Source of the DNA: Pleurocapsa sp. PCC 7327
GTDB taxonomy: Bacteria > Cyanobacteriota > Cyanobacteriia > Cyanobacteriales > Microcystaceae
DNA: 64,000 nt
Direction of reading: 5' to 3'
Assembly (NCBI RefSeq): GCF_000317025.1
Contig: NC_019689.1
Span: 1,341,501-1,405,500 of the forward strand
Below the pieces are notes generated by a model, which made no database searches, was not told where the DNA came from, and saw nothing but the letters and a program-made list of their open reading frames with translations. Each line of letters begins with the position of its first letter. Position 1 is the first letter of the stretch. Positions 1 through 9,159 of this stretch are shown piece after piece. A program made the position numbers and the translations under genes.

Positions 1-959
1 GGGAAGAAGAGGAACATAGCACTGAAAATAACTGGCGTAATCTTGTTAACGGTTTGCTGTTGCTGAGCATTAGCTCCACCGCCGCCTTGGGAAGAACCGG
101 ACAGTTCTTGGTTGATATAGATACTCAACCCAAAAAAGATTATCATGCCCAAGATATCCCAGTTAATGCTGCCATCCTCTGACGTTACGCCCACGCGCCC
201 CAGCTTTTCAATAAAGAGAAATCCGGTATTGGCAGCAATTCCCGGAATCGTTCCCTGAATGGTTGCCTCTCCAGGGGCTAGCGCTTCGATTGTTCCGTCT
301 TCATTGATTTTGAGTCGTTCGGAGCCTTTGATGACTTGCCATTTAGGTTGAATTTGGCTTTCTGGGTAATCTGCTGCTAACTGCTCTAAGGATTTCCCTT
401 CAATCGTTTGAAACTCAACTTTTGTCTTGTCGCCGACGGCTAATTTATTGCCACCAGGTAGCAAGGCAGCGATCGGGTAGTGTACGCCATCGCTGACATA
501 GATATTTTGGGGTTTGGTGGCAAAAGTTTGGGGCTGAATTTGCGCAATTTGCTCTCTAGGCAAGATTTGAACGTCAACGGTATAGTTAATATCGGCAAAC
601 GGCGATCCCCGTAAAGTAGCAAATAGCGCGAAAAGAATCGGCATCTGCAACAGCAGGGGCAAGCATCCGGCTAGGGGATTGCCAAACTCCTGCATGAGTT
701 TTCCCATTTCCTCTTGCTGTTTTGCCGGATCGTCTTTATAGCGTTTCTGGATTTGTTCTTGCCGCTCTTTCATCAGGGGCTGGGTGATGCGCATTTTTCT
801 CATGTTGCGAATCTGCCCCGCACTGAGAGGATAGAGTCCAAGGCGAATGACTAATGTAAGCGCAATAATCGCAAAACCATAGCTGGGGACAATCCCGTAG
901 AAAAAGTCCAGGATTGGCAGCATGATATTTGTGGAAATAAATCCGACACCAAAATCCAT
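1..959 (-). CDS. yidC: YidC/Oxa1 membrane protein insertase (3' end outside window)
   Basis: Inserts and folds membrane proteins, in cyanobacteria including thylakoid proteins, alone or with SecYEG. About 319 residues are visible; the C-terminus lies beyond position 1. The start [10 protein letters not shown] at 959 is typical of cyanobacterial YidC. A first membrane segment lies at about residues 12-35. A basic cytoplasmic hairpin ([17 protein letters not shown]) follows, then [13 protein letters not shown]-like text and the hydrophobic [20 protein letters not shown] segment. A long lumenal/periplasmic loop of about 110 residues follows and then further hydrophobic segments. It is the last visible gene of the rpmH-rnpA-PH-yidC cluster, the usual bacterial order. 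The ORF is open at the edge; I see no internal stop. Confidence 0.95.
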   Translation of the reverse strand, partial: MDFGVGFISTNIMLPILDFFYGIVPSYGFAIIALTLVIRLGLYPLSAGQIRNMRKMRITQPLMKERQEQIQKRYKDDPAKQQEEMGKLMQEFGNPLAGCLPLLLQMPILFALFATLRGSPFADINYTVDVQILPREQIAQIQPQTFATKPQNIYVSDGVHYPIAALLPGGNKLAVGDKTKVEFQTIEGKSLEQLAADYPESQIQPKWQVIKGSERLKINEDGTIEALAPGEATIQGTIPGIAANTGFLFIEKLGRVGVTSEDGSINWDILGMIIFFGLSIYINQELSGSSQGGGGANAQQQQTVNKITPVIFSAMFLFF

Positions 960-1083
960 TCTTCTAAATTTAAGCCTTTTTGTAACGTTTCCTCTGTAAT
1001 TCTGTTAGGGATTGAGATAGGAGATGGAAAAATTGTTTATTGTCTCCTTATCCCATCGTCTCTTGTTATCTTTAATCTACAAT

Positions 1084-1479
1084 CTACGAACTGGTAATCG
1101 CTTCTACGGAGCGACCCGTTTTAGCAGCAGTTTTTTGGGCTATGTAGTCGTAGATTTCTCGAAATCGTGGCAGCGATCGCAGCTCTAGGCGGCTTTTATC
1201 TTTTAGCGTCACGACGATATCGCCCCACAATCCAATTCCGCGGGGCACTTTAACGATTTTAACGATTTCTGAATAGATGATATCGGTGCGATCGCGTCCC
1301 ATCCATCCCCCGGTCACCGAGATGCGGCGATCGGTAATCCTATAGCGCAACCAAATCGACCGAACGATCGCTCCTATGGTTAGCGGCAAACAAATTACTG
1401 TAAAGCCCAGCAAGATATTGACAATTAAATCGCCAATATGAGGACCGCCTTCATAAAACGTATTCTCTCTTATGCCCAT
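1084..1479 (-). CDS. PH-domain (YdbT/bPH2-like) membrane-associated protein of the rnpA-yidC operon
   Basis: Small conserved cyanobacterial protein found between rnpA and yidC; exact role unknown. The N-terminus ([19 protein letters not shown]) leads into one or two hydrophobic segments (about residues 18-45). A bacterial PH-like beta-domain follows, with the motif [14 protein letters not shown] and the strand pattern [15 protein letters not shown]. An upstream ATG at 1497 is also in frame, but the family start [12 protein letters not shown] at 1479 fits better. Both choices overlap the 3' end of rnpA (stop at 1451), implying translational coupling. Domain call by motif; function not assigned. 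Confidence 0.8.
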   Translation of the reverse strand: MGIRENTFYEGGPHIGDLIVNILLGFTVICLPLTIGAIVRSIWLRYRITDRRISVTGGWMGRDRTDIIYSEIVKIVKVPRGIGLWGDIVVTLKDKSRLELRSLPRFREIYDYIAQKTAAKTGRSVEAITSS

Positions 1480-1840
1480 TGATAATATCGGCTTCAACTA
1501 ACAACTGTTTCAATTCTCGCAAAAAATGTTCATATTTGCACTCCAATGCCTTGGGACGCACGGCGACAACTACCTTCCATCCCGGTGAAAGGTCGGGAAG
1601 TAACTCTATAAGCGCTGCCTGGATTTGCCGCTTGATGCGATTGCGAATAACAGCTTTTTTGCTGACTTTTTGGCTAACAGAAATGCCAATGCGAGTTGCC
1701 GCTGCTCGAAGTGAATTGTCTGGTTTGGTTTCCGACAACGCCAATAGACTTAAGTGAGGACTACTGTAGCGAGTCCCCTGCTGATAAATTTTCTGAAAGT
1801 CTTTCCAGTGCTTGAGCCGATGAGCTTTAGGCAATCCCAC
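1451..1840 (-). CDS. rnpA: Ribonuclease P protein component
   Basis: Protein subunit of RNase P, which binds the 5' leader of pre-tRNA and helps the catalytic RNA mature tRNA 5' ends. The product has 129 residues, a normal length. It opens with the family pattern [20 protein letters not shown] and carries the RNR signature [13 protein letters not shown] at about residues 65-77, preceded by [13 protein letters not shown]. It lies 12 bp downstream of rpmH, the classic rpmH-rnpA pairing, and overlaps the next gene. The fit is unambiguous. Confidence 0.96.
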   Translation of the reverse strand: MGLPKAHRLKHWKDFQKIYQQGTRYSSPHLSLLALSETKPDNSLRAAATRIGISVSQKVSKKAVIRNRIKRQIQAALIELLPDLSPGWKVVVAVRPKALECKYEHFLRELKQLLVEADIINGHKREYVL

Positions 1841-1852
1841 AATAACAGCCGC

Positions 1853-1990
1853 TTAAACTGTTAGCTGATGCCTTCCTTTTCTACGTCGGGCTTGGAGAAC
1901 TTTACGACCATTTTTGGTCTTCATCCGAGCGCGGAAGCCTGAAGTTCTCTTTTGTTTGCGATTGGTACCTTCTAGCGTTCGCCGAGTCAC
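1853..1990 (-). CDS. rpmH: 50S ribosomal protein L34
   Basis: Translating the minus strand from a GTG at 1990 gives a 45-residue, very basic protein. It starts [20 protein letters not shown] and ends [11 protein letters not shown], which is L34. The GTG start is supported by AGGAGG about nine bases upstream and by the conserved N-terminal T(Q/R)RTL. It is the first gene of the rpmH-rnpA-PH-yidC cluster. The AT-rich 180 bp upstream (to 2175) presumably carries the operon promoter. Confidence 0.96.
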   Translation of the reverse strand: MTRRTLEGTNRKQKRTSGFRARMKTKNGRKVLQARRRKGRHQLTV

Positions 1991-2175
1991 GTAATTATTT
2001 CCTCCTTAATGCGATTCGATCGGGATTTTATCCTGAAAAAACCAGCCTCTGATTATAACATTAATTTGAAGAGAATTAAAAAGATATAAATTCAGAAGCT
2101 AGCGATCGGTTACCAGTCACTCACTGATAAGCAACCCTGAATAATAGCGATAAATTCGATTAACTTTCCGTTCCT

Positions 2176-2682
2176 TCAGGCATCAATCTTGTCGAGCGAT
2201 TTTCCTGTTGTCCCCGACTGCCAGAAAGTCAGAAACTTATGCAACAGCTCTATTGGCGATGGGAAAGAAAAGGGAAAAGAAGTTGAAGCGGGCGTGCTGA
2301 GTTGGGCTAAACTCCAATCGCGTCTGAGATTTTTGGCACCGCGTAGATAGGAATGATGAATCTCGACTTGGCGTTTGAAGGTATTGACTTGAATTAAAAC
2401 CCGAATGCAACGTTCGATACTGCCTTTGACGGACATTTGCTGTACGTCTAGTAGAGGAACATTTTCCCAGCGAGGGCGTTCTCTTGCGATCGCAGCTGGG
2501 AAAATCGCATCTAAGTCCGGCGTTGCGGTAAAAATGACGCTGATGATATCTTCTGGATCGAGTTGGTTGTGCGTTTCGATTTCGTCAAGCAGTTCCGTGA
2601 CAACTTCTCTAATTGCTTCTACCGTATTTTCTGAAGCTGTCGTCGCTCCCCGAATCGCTCGCACTTTCCACTCCACTGTCAT
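2176..2682 (-). CDS. aroH: Monofunctional AroH-type chorismate mutase
   Basis: Converts chorismate to prephenate, the branch to phenylalanine and tyrosine. The protein matches the Bacillus subtilis AroH fold family rather than AroQ. It shows RGATT at 11-15, TATPDLDAIFPA at 52-63, CIRVLIQV at 92-99 (the Cys and Arg of the active site) and HHSYL at 109-113. It has 168 residues against about 120-130 for the family. The extra C-terminal part (from about residue 125) is rich in Ser, Pro and Phe and looks poorly structured. It is followed on the same strand by sppA. Confidence 0.93.
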   Translation of the reverse strand: MTVEWKVRAIRGATTASENTVEAIREVVTELLDEIETHNQLDPEDIISVIFTATPDLDAIFPAAIARERPRWENVPLLDVQQMSVKGSIERCIRVLIQVNTFKRQVEIHHSYLRGAKNLRRDWSLAQLSTPASTSFPFSFPSPIELLHKFLTFWQSGTTGKSLDKIDA

Positions 2683-2749
2683 GTTCCTCCGACAATTGTT
2701 TTTAGAGTTGAAATCTTAAAAGATCTCCAAAATCTAATTTTTTCACTCA

Positions 2750-3571
2750 TTACGGTCTATATAACCACAATGGCTGACCGCTAGTTGCCAGTTCAAATTC
2801 TAGCCAATCTATCGCCGCGCCTATCGCAGTTTTAGATTGATTTCTGCCTCCTAAAATCCGATTGAGTAGGGGTTTGGGTTCTTCAATGGTTTGATACTCG
2901 GTTTTTTCAGGATCGAGTCCGGCTAATTCGGCTGCCCAGCGGCGAGCATCTTCTTCCGTTCCCAAGCGATCGACAACTCCCAATTCTACTGCCTGCTGAC
3001 CCGTAAAAATGCGACCGTCAGCAAAGTTTTTCACCGTTTCTACTGCTAATTTGCGAGCCTCGGCGACTGTTGTTACAAATTGTTGATAACTGGTGTCGAT
3101 CATTTCCTGAAGGATGTTTTGCTCCTCGGCAGTTAATTGGCGATCGAAAGCCAGAATGTCTTTGTAGGGACCGGATTTAATGACTTTAAAGGAAACGCCG
3201 ACTTTATCGAGCAAACGTTCTAGGTTATTGCCACGCAGAATCACGCCAATGCTGCCCGTAATCGTGCCGGGGTTTGCCATAATGTGTTCGGCTCCCATGC
3301 CTATGTAAACGCCGCCAGAGGCAGAAATATTGCCGAAGCTAGCAACGATTTTGACTTTCTCTCGCAGACGCTTGAGAGCTTCATAAATTTCCTGGGAATC
3401 GCCTACCGTACCGCCAGGCGAATCAATCCGCAACAGCAGGGCGGGAAATTTCTTTTCTTTAACGGTTTCTAAGGCTTTGAGAACTCGTTTACGGGTATCT
3501 CCCGCGATTACTCCTGTAATTTCTATCCGTGCAATTTTCTTTGTCGTTTTTGGTTTAAAGGGCCAGATCAT
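2750..3571 (-). CDS. sppA: Signal peptide peptidase SppA, short (36K-type) form
   Basis: Serine protease of the ClpP/crotonase-like S49 family that degrades leftover signal peptides. The catalytic Ser is about residue 85 in NISASGGVYIG and the Lys about residue 137 in KSGPYKD. The 273 residues are typical of the single-domain form. IDSPGGTVGDS (50-60) is the oxyanion-side motif. I see no N-terminal transmembrane segment (it starts MIWPFKPKTTKKIARIEI), so this form may be cytosolic or bind the membrane only peripherally. A second, long SppA is encoded at 9160-10965. Confidence 0.92.
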   Translation of the reverse strand: MIWPFKPKTTKKIARIEITGVIAGDTRKRVLKALETVKEKKFPALLLRIDSPGGTVGDSQEIYEALKRLREKVKIVASFGNISASGGVYIGMGAEHIMANPGTITGSIGVILRGNNLERLLDKVGVSFKVIKSGPYKDILAFDRQLTAEEQNILQEMIDTSYQQFVTTVAEARKLAVETVKNFADGRIFTGQQAVELGVVDRLGTEEDARRWAAELAGLDPEKTEYQTIEEPKPLLNRILGGRNQSKTAIGAAIDWLEFELATSGQPLWLYRP

Positions 3572-3856
3572 GCGTTATTCAGAAACTATGTTGTGAGTTT
3601 GAGCTAGCTCAACGCAGCCGCCCGAATTATTTCGGACAGAAGGTTGAGATCGTTCAAAAGAAAGACCAAACTTAAGCTTGTGCCTATATATACTCTAATC
3701 TGTTCGGTTTTGTGTGGCAGATTGCGATCGCCCATCGTACACAGATCGAAGTTTGAGCGAGTTATGATTAACAAAAATATACAATTAGTTAAGATCGATT
3801 AAATAAAATTAAAAATTATTTGTTGTTCGATCGCTAACCTCATCCAACTGAGACTA

Positions 3857-4861
3857 ATGAACCGAAAGCTCTCAAAACCCAACTTAATCGAATCGCCAAT
3901 CCTATTAATTTCTCCTTTCTTTCTCTGGGGAACTGCGATGGTAGCGATGAAAGGTACCCTCGCTAATACGACGCCGCTATTCTTAGCTGGCGTGCGCTTG
4001 CTGCCAGCAGGATTGCTCGTCCTAGCCGTGGCAGCCATTTTGGGACGACCGCAACCCAAAGGCTGGAAAGCTTGGCTGTGGATCGGTTTGTTCGCTTTGC
4101 TCGACGGAGCCATGTTTCAAGGCTTTCTTGCCGAGGGGTTGGTGAGAACGGGGGCTGGTTTGGGTTCGACGATTATCGATTCTCAACCCCTAGCCGTGGC
4201 GCTGATGTCGAGTTGGTTGTTTGGAGAAGTCATCGGCTTGTGGGGTTGGCTTGGATTAGTCATCGGCATTGCAGGCATTAGCTTAATTGGGTTGCCCGAC
4301 GAGTGGTTTTTGCATGGATTGCCAGTTCAATCTTTTTTCTTGTCTTTTAGCTGGCAAAATCTCTTTGATAGCGGCGAGTGGTTGATGCTGCTAGCTTCGC
4401 TGTCAATGGCAGTGGGAACGGTTAGCATTCGCTTCGTCTGTCGCCATGCCGATCCCGTAACGGCTACGGGGTGGCATATGGTGTTAGGAGGATTGCCGTT
4501 ATTTTTCCTCTCTGGAATTTACGAATCGCAACAGTGGACGCAGATTAACCCAGAAGGTTGGCTAGCATTAGGATATGCAACGATCTTTGGCAGCGCGATC
4601 GCCTACGGGATCTTTTTCTTCCTCGCCTCTAAAGGCAATCTCACCAGTCTCAGTGCCCTTACTTTTCTGACTCCTGTTTTTGCCCTCTCTTTTGGCAACC
4701 TCTTTTTATCGGAAGTTCTCAGTCCCTTGCAATGGATTGGTGTTTGTTTAACCTTGATTAGCATTTATCTCATCAATCAGCGGGAGAAAATCGCTCGGCA
4801 ATTGCGCTCCTGGAAACTAATACCCTCCTTTCTCAGTTCCGAAAAAGCCGAATACCGATAA
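3857..4861 (+). CDS. EamA/DMT-superfamily transporter
   Basis: Ten-helix drug/metabolite-type permease with two EamA repeats. The first runs from about residue 10 to 150 (ISPFFLWGTAMVAMKG at the start) and the second from about 175 to 305 (AYGIFFFLASKGNLTSLSALTFLTPVFALSFG is the last-but-one helix pair). It has 334 residues, with a basic tail after the last helix. The substrate cannot be read from the sequence; relatives export amino acids or metabolites. The start at 3857 (MNRKLSKPN) precedes the first helix directly. It is a stand-alone gene with a divergent neighbour upstream. Confidence 0.87.
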   Translation: MNRKLSKPNLIESPILLISPFFLWGTAMVAMKGTLANTTPLFLAGVRLLPAGLLVLAVAAILGRPQPKGWKAWLWIGLFALLDGAMFQGFLAEGLVRTGAGLGSTIIDSQPLAVALMSSWLFGEVIGLWGWLGLVIGIAGISLIGLPDEWFLHGLPVQSFFLSFSWQNLFDSGEWLMLLASLSMAVGTVSIRFVCRHADPVTATGWHMVLGGLPLFFLSGIYESQQWTQINPEGWLALGYATIFGSAIAYGIFFFLASKGNLTSLSALTFLTPVFALSFGNLFLSEVLSPLQWIGVCLTLISIYLINQREKIARQLRSWKLIPSFLSSEKAEYR

Positions 4862-4987
4862 CTCGGTTTTGCAATTTAAATTCATTCTTTTAGATTGAGT
4901 TGACACCCATAGAACTGTCCCTATGGAATATGCCATTTCTGTCCCAACAACTTAAGGTAGAGATAGGAACCCCAAGTCAAGTCACCA

Positions 4988-5719
4988 ATGGTACAATTCG
5001 TCTCTTCACCGGAACCTTCAGAGCAAATTAATTCTCGCATTAACCCTTGCTTGATTCGCTTGGCGTATCCGCTAGGGTGCTATGTTGTCATGCCGCTATT
5101 TTTCGGACGGATAGAAGTTATAGGACGAGAAAATGTCCCTCAAACAGGTCCCGTCCTAGTCGCACCAACCCATCGTTCTCGCTGGGATGCTCTTATTGTT
5201 CCATATGCTATTGGTCGTCTGGCCAGCGGACGCGACTTGCGGTTTATGGTTACGATTGATGAATATCACAGACCCGTACAAGGCTGGTTTATTCGACAAC
5301 TGGGAGGATTTCCCATCGATACCAAACGCCCAGGAATTAGCAGCTTGCATCATAGCGTCGAGCTGCTGCGGGCGGGTGAGATGCTGGTAATTTTTCCAGA
5401 AGGCGCTCCTGGCGGTAAAATTTATCGAGGGGAAAAGGTTCATCCTATCAAACGCGGTGTTGCTCGCATTGCCCTAGAAGTAGAATTGGCTCAACCGGGC
5501 AGTGGGATTAAAATTTTACCGATCGCTATTAAGTACAGTCAGCCATATCCGAGTTGGGGAAGCAACGTCGCCGTTACGATTGGCGAACCCATCGATGTTG
5601 TCGATTACAGCAGCGCTTCAATTAAGAAAAGCTCGCAAGCGCTAACCAACGCGCTAGAATCAGCACTTAGAGAACTCTACGAAGGCACGAGTCAAGCAAT
5701 ACCGATGGCGACAGCATAA
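4988..5719 (+). CDS. PlsC-like 1-acyl-sn-glycerol-3-phosphate acyltransferase
   Basis: Lysophosphatidate-type acyltransferase family, expected to acylate a lysolipid at the membrane. Motif I (HX4D) is HRSRWDA at about 58-64. Motif III is FPEGAPGG at about 136-143 and a later AIKY/ITIGEP pattern follows. A hydrophobic N-terminal stretch (LIRLAYPLGCYVVMPLFFG) may sit in the membrane. It has 243 residues, within the family range. In cyanobacteria several paralogues exist, so substrate specificity is inferred only at family level. It may be co-transcribed with the upstream transporter (126 bp gap) but nothing forces that. Confidence 0.85.
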   Translation: MVQFVSSPEPSEQINSRINPCLIRLAYPLGCYVVMPLFFGRIEVIGRENVPQTGPVLVAPTHRSRWDALIVPYAIGRLASGRDLRFMVTIDEYHRPVQGWFIRQLGGFPIDTKRPGISSLHHSVELLRAGEMLVIFPEGAPGGKIYRGEKVHPIKRGVARIALEVELAQPGSGIKILPIAIKYSQPYPSWGSNVAVTIGEPIDVVDYSSASIKKSSQALTNALESALRELYEGTSQAIPMATA

Positions 5720-6026
5720 TTCTATAGTCTATAGAACCTTCTACAATAGACTTCTGGCATAAATGTTTTTCGATCTCACGCCAAGACGCAAAGGCGCAAA
5801 GGATTAAGATAAAATCATGACTTTTGCAAGAAGCCTAATCAGTTAACGATTCCGGAAAAACTCTGCTAGCTGGTGGATTTCTACTGAAGGGGAGCGAACT
5901 TAGTTTGTCGAGGTAGAACTCGTTCTTCTCGATAAGAAGGTTGCTGCCTTCGGGTTTTTCTACATGGTGCCAGATCTAAGTTAGTTTCTAGCAACAAAAC
6001 GATTCTGAAATTGGAGGAGGTTTTTC
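5720..6026. repeat. 307-bp gap with a short GC-rich dispersed repeat
   Basis: No ORF that I trust. At about 5775-5802 the text 'acgccaagacgcaaaggcg' followed by caaagg is an internally repetitive GCAAAG-type element often seen scattered in cyanobacterial intergenic DNA. At 5936-5951 a short hairpin (GAAGG / CCTTC) is followed by GGGTTTTT and could be a weak terminator or part of a leader. The 3' end holds the strong GGAGGAGG ribosome site of the next gene. Confidence 0.5.
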
Positions 6027-6356
6027 ATGAGTTGCCATCTAATCTGGCTAGTGCCACTGTTGTTAGGAGTGCTGCCATTACCCGTTAAGGCATTTCCATC
6101 GGATGATGAAATTGCTGTTTTAGCCGAACGCTTCTGTCAATTAGAAAGTGCCTCTCCACAAGACTACGAGGAGGTATTTGTAGAAGAATTTAACAAATGG
6201 ATTAACAGTGGCAGCGTGACGCTCGAAGAAGTAGAAGATGAGGCAAGTAATCAAGCCTTGGGAGAAGCAGTTGGCGATCGCTTGGGAGTTCATATGGCGC
6301 AGAAATGCCCGCGTAAGATTCAAGAGTTGCAAGCCCTTGGCATTTTTGACAATTAG
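6027..6356 (+). CDS. Small exported acidic protein of unknown function
   Basis: A 109-residue protein with a clear Sec signal peptide (LIWLVPLLLGVLPLPVKA, predicted cut after VKA-F at about residue 22). The mature part is acidic and helical (DDEIAVLAERFC, EEVFVEEFNKWI, LEEVEDEASNQALGEAVG), with a Cys in each half (about positions 37 and 98) that could form a disulfide. The start is supported by GGAGGAGG seven to ten bases before the ATG. I do not recognise the family; it is likely periplasmic or lumenal. Confidence 0.75.
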   Translation: MSCHLIWLVPLLLGVLPLPVKAFPSDDEIAVLAERFCQLESASPQDYEEVFVEEFNKWINSGSVTLEEVEDEASNQALGEAVGDRLGVHMAQKCPRKIQELQALGIFDN

Positions 6357-6388
6357 GTGTATCGCGATCGCGTCTATAAACAGCTTTA

Positions 6389-7789
6389 TTATTGCGCCAC
6401 TGCCTCTTTCTTAACTAGTTTGGGTTCGATAGCTCGCGTAGCGCGATCGCGTTTTCCTGTCAGCACCATCCGAACCCCACTATCGGGCGCAATGGTTAAA
6501 CCGCGACGCTGGGGCTTGACGGGTTTGTTGTCTGCCAAAGTCAGTTGATAGCGAGACAAAATCGTCGCCAATACTAATTTCATCTCTAACTGTGCCAAAG
6601 CATAGCCCAAACAGCGTCGATTTCCGCCCCCAAAGGGAAGATATTCATAAGGAGAATACTGCCGTTCTAAAAATCGCTCTGGTTTAAATTGTTTCGATTG
6701 AGGATAAAGGTCTTCTCGATGGTGGACGAGATAAATGCACGATGCTAGCATCGTTCCGGGGGCAAAGGAACGTCCCATAATCTCTACTGGCTTTCTGGGC
6801 AGGCGGAAAAAAGCAATGGGGACGATGGGATAAATTCGCAGCGTTTCTTGGCAGACAGCAGTCAGATAGGGAAGTTGATAAATTGCCATCGGATCTGGAT
6901 TCTCTCCCAAACTATCCAGTTCTTGCAGGAGTTTTTCGCGCACCTCCGGCAACTTATGAATCCAGTAAAACGCCCACGCTAGCGCTGTAGCAGTCGTTTC
7001 ATGTCCCGCTACTAATAACGTCATCATTTCATCTTTTAATTCTTCATCGCTCATCGGCTCTCCATTCTCATCGCGAGCCAACAGCATTAAACTGAGAATG
7101 TCATTACCCGGAATTTCCCTGTCAGCGCGTCTTTCATCAATCTCCGCTTGCAGCAACTCGTAAATTTCCTGCTTGCGCCGCTTCATTCGTCTCCAAGGAC
7201 TCCATGCGCCCCAATCTTGCTGTAGGAATTTGAAAAATAAAATGCTCGAACGCAGGGGAGAACCCGTTAGATCGAGCATAGCTGCTAAAAGTGGCTTGAG
7301 TCGTTGGTATCTCTCGCCTTCACATAAACCGAATACGGCTTGCAAGATAACCTCTAAGGTAATATCTTGCATTGCCGAGCGAGCAATGAATGAATTTCCC
7401 TCCGTCCATTGACTGGCTATTTTTTCGCTAATCTCGCAGATGATTTGACCGTAAGCTTGCAATCTTTCTCCATGAAAAGGCGGCATTAATAACTTGCGCT
7501 GACGCTTGTGGCGATCGCCGTCGAGCAATAATAAAGAGTTATCCCCTACCAAGGGTCGTACAATGTCATTTGCAGTTCCCGAATCGAATAGTTTGGCATC
7601 GACGCTTAAAATCTCCTGAATTCCTTGAGGATTGCTGATAATCACGAAGGGAGCAAATCCTCTCAATTTTATGCTAAATACTTCTCCGTAGCGTCTCGCT
7701 CCTGCTTCTAAATAAGCTAGCGGATCTGCAATCCATTTAATTAGTTCCCACCAAGCAAAACTTTCAGGTCCGTCGGGCAGTTTACTCAC
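6389..7789 (-). CDS. Cytochrome P450 (CYP110-like)
   Basis: Haem-thiolate monooxygenase. The haem loop FGGGNRRCLG puts the Cys ligand at about residue 393. The I-helix oxygen-activation motif AGHETT is at 261-266 and the K-helix ETLR at 315-318. The ERFLERQ meander motif precedes the haem loop. It has 466 residues and no membrane anchor. The N-terminal text (PDGPESFAWWELIKWIADP) resembles cyanobacterial CYP110, whose members are reported to oxidise alkanes, fatty acids or terpenes; the substrate here is unknown. The start is a GTG at 7789. A coding-like stretch without an ATG runs into it from upstream. Confidence 0.9.
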   Translation of the reverse strand: MSKLPDGPESFAWWELIKWIADPLAYLEAGARRYGEVFSIKLRGFAPFVIISNPQGIQEILSVDAKLFDSGTANDIVRPLVGDNSLLLLDGDRHKRQRKLLMPPFHGERLQAYGQIICEISEKIASQWTEGNSFIARSAMQDITLEVILQAVFGLCEGERYQRLKPLLAAMLDLTGSPLRSSILFFKFLQQDWGAWSPWRRMKRRKQEIYELLQAEIDERRADREIPGNDILSLMLLARDENGEPMSDEELKDEMMTLLVAGHETTATALAWAFYWIHKLPEVREKLLQELDSLGENPDPMAIYQLPYLTAVCQETLRIYPIVPIAFFRLPRKPVEIMGRSFAPGTMLASCIYLVHHREDLYPQSKQFKPERFLERQYSPYEYLPFGGGNRRCLGYALAQLEMKLVLATILSRYQLTLADNKPVKPQRRGLTIAPDSGVRMVLTGKRDRATRAIEPKLVKKEAVAQ

Positions 7790-7930
7790 GATTGTTTTTC
7801 CTCAATGCTTCTTCTAATCTAATCAGAGATTTGGTTGCAGACAACTCTATAATCGTTTGGGAAGATACAATCCGAGCAGCGCTAAAATTCAAAATGGGAT
7901 CGCCAATCGCCGCTAACAGCTTGTCGATTA
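7782..7930 (-). other. Coding-like stretch without a start codon, overlapping the P450 start
   Basis: On the minus strand a frame opens near 7930 and reads about 47 codons (DKLLAAIGDPILNFSAAR, then IVSSQTIIELSATKSLIRLE and a short tail) to a TAA at 7782. It overlaps the P450 GTG by 8 bp, which is the geometry of a coupled upstream gene. I find no ATG/GTG/TTG with a good ribosome site and its upstream end collides with the stop of the 60-codon gene. It may be the remnant of a gene or simply non-coding. Confidence 0.3.
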
Positions 7931-8110
7931 AACTTGTGGTTCTGTTCGTTTTGTAGGCACTTCGGGAGCGCGTTGGATTCGCTCGATCGAATAGCCTTGT
8001 TTTTCAATGTCTTGAACGAAGCGATCGCAATCGACTGGTTCTGGCGGCCGATCTATTGACCCTTCTTGTCCGGATTTTCTCATTTTTTTGAGTTTAGATT
8101 GTTTTCCCAT
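7928..8110 (-). CDS. Small conserved-looking hydrophilic protein, unknown function
   Basis: A 60-residue product. It begins very basic (MGKQSKLKKMRKSG), carries a central DRFVQDIEKQGYSIERI segment and ends RAPEVPTKRTEPQV. The compact start GKQSKLKK and the EVP..R.EPQV ending have the look of a small conserved cyanobacterial protein rather than a random frame. AAAAGAG just upstream is a plausible ribosome site. No membrane segment and no recognisable domain; function not assigned. Confidence 0.6.
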   Translation of the reverse strand: MGKQSKLKKMRKSGQEGSIDRPPEPVDCDRFVQDIEKQGYSIERIQRAPEVPTKRTEPQV

Positions 8111-8164
8111 AACTCTTTTCTTCTAATTTTTAAGGTTTATTTTCTTGACAAAAACCTCTCTTTA

Positions 8165-9040
8165 CTATCTAGAATTTTCTAAAAATTCTCGCATATATTG
8201 ATTTACTAACTGAGGCTGTTCTTGTTGTACCCAATGACTGCAATTAGGAATATACTTAATCGTTAAATTTCTTACAAATCCTTCTGTTCCATAGGTTAAT
8301 TCTTTTCCTAAAGCAGCATCTTTTTCTCCCCAAATTATTAAAGTAGGAATTTTTAATGTTCCCCGTTCTTGTTGGGGATTTTGCAAGAATTCTTGGAAAA
8401 AATTTCGATAATAATTTAACATGGCTGTTAAAGCACCCCGTTTAGCCGCAGCATCTTTATAAGCTTCTAGATCGGCTGTAGTAAAGGCACTTTTATCAAC
8501 TGCCATATTTCTAAAAATAGAACCAATGAGGGAATAATCATTCGCCTGTAAGACTAACTCTGGCAACCAAGGCAATTGAAAGAAAAAGACATACGAGCTT
8601 TTTAGTAATTGTTGAGGCTTGCGCAGTCCATCACTAAATTTTGCTGGATGGGGAAGATTCAGCACGATTAATTTATCAACCATTTGAGGATAAGCATGGG
8701 CAAACTTCCAAGCAATTAATCCACCCCAATCATGTCCGACTAAGATACAATTTTCGTAGCCCAATCCTTTAATTACTCCTTCTACATCTTTAAGCAATTC
8801 CGTGGTCGCATAAGCTTCTATTTCTTTGGGTTTATCACTCTCATTATACCCTCTCAAATCGAGAGCAACGACTTGATAATTTTTGGCAAATTCGGGAATT
8901 TGATGCCGCCAGGAATACCAAAATTCAGGGAAACCATGCAACATTAACATTAATTGACCTTCCCCCTGAGTAACGTAATGGAGTTTGATTCCATTCGTAG
9001 TAATAAAACCGTGTTTCCAAAATCCTTGTATTACAGACAT
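8165..9040 (-). CDS. Alpha/beta hydrolase, epoxide hydrolase/dehalogenase-like
   Basis: A 291-residue enzyme of the fold containing soluble epoxide hydrolases and haloalkane dehalogenases. The oxyanion motif HGFPEFWYSWRHQ is at 35-47. The nucleophile elbow GHDWGG (102-107) has Asp104 as nucleophile rather than Ser. The acid is probably Asp241 (IIWGEKDAALG) and the base His269 (NCSHWVQQEQP). Cytosolic, no signal peptide. The Asp nucleophile argues for epoxide or halide chemistry over esterase activity; substrate unknown. It is AT-richer than neighbouring genes. Start at 9040 fits the family start. Confidence 0.85.
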   Translation of the reverse strand: MSVIQGFWKHGFITTNGIKLHYVTQGEGQLMLMLHGFPEFWYSWRHQIPEFAKNYQVVALDLRGYNESDKPKEIEAYATTELLKDVEGVIKGLGYENCILVGHDWGGLIAWKFAHAYPQMVDKLIVLNLPHPAKFSDGLRKPQQLLKSSYVFFFQLPWLPELVLQANDYSLIGSIFRNMAVDKSAFTTADLEAYKDAAAKRGALTAMLNYYRNFFQEFLQNPQQERGTLKIPTLIIWGEKDAALGKELTYGTEGFVRNLTIKYIPNCSHWVQQEQPQLVNQYMREFLENSR

Positions 9041-9159
9041 TTAACTAATTTTCCTCTTACGAGCAAGTAGCGTTTTCTCGACAAAACCATCGGCGATCGC
9101 GCTGCTCGGAGAGGTTATCGTTATGATGCGACGAGCGATCGCACTGAAGACAGAGATGT

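Noticed and set aside
3799-4113. 104-codon frame opposite the EamA transporter start
   Set aside because: Low-complexity antisense text; the plus-strand transporter explains the DNA.
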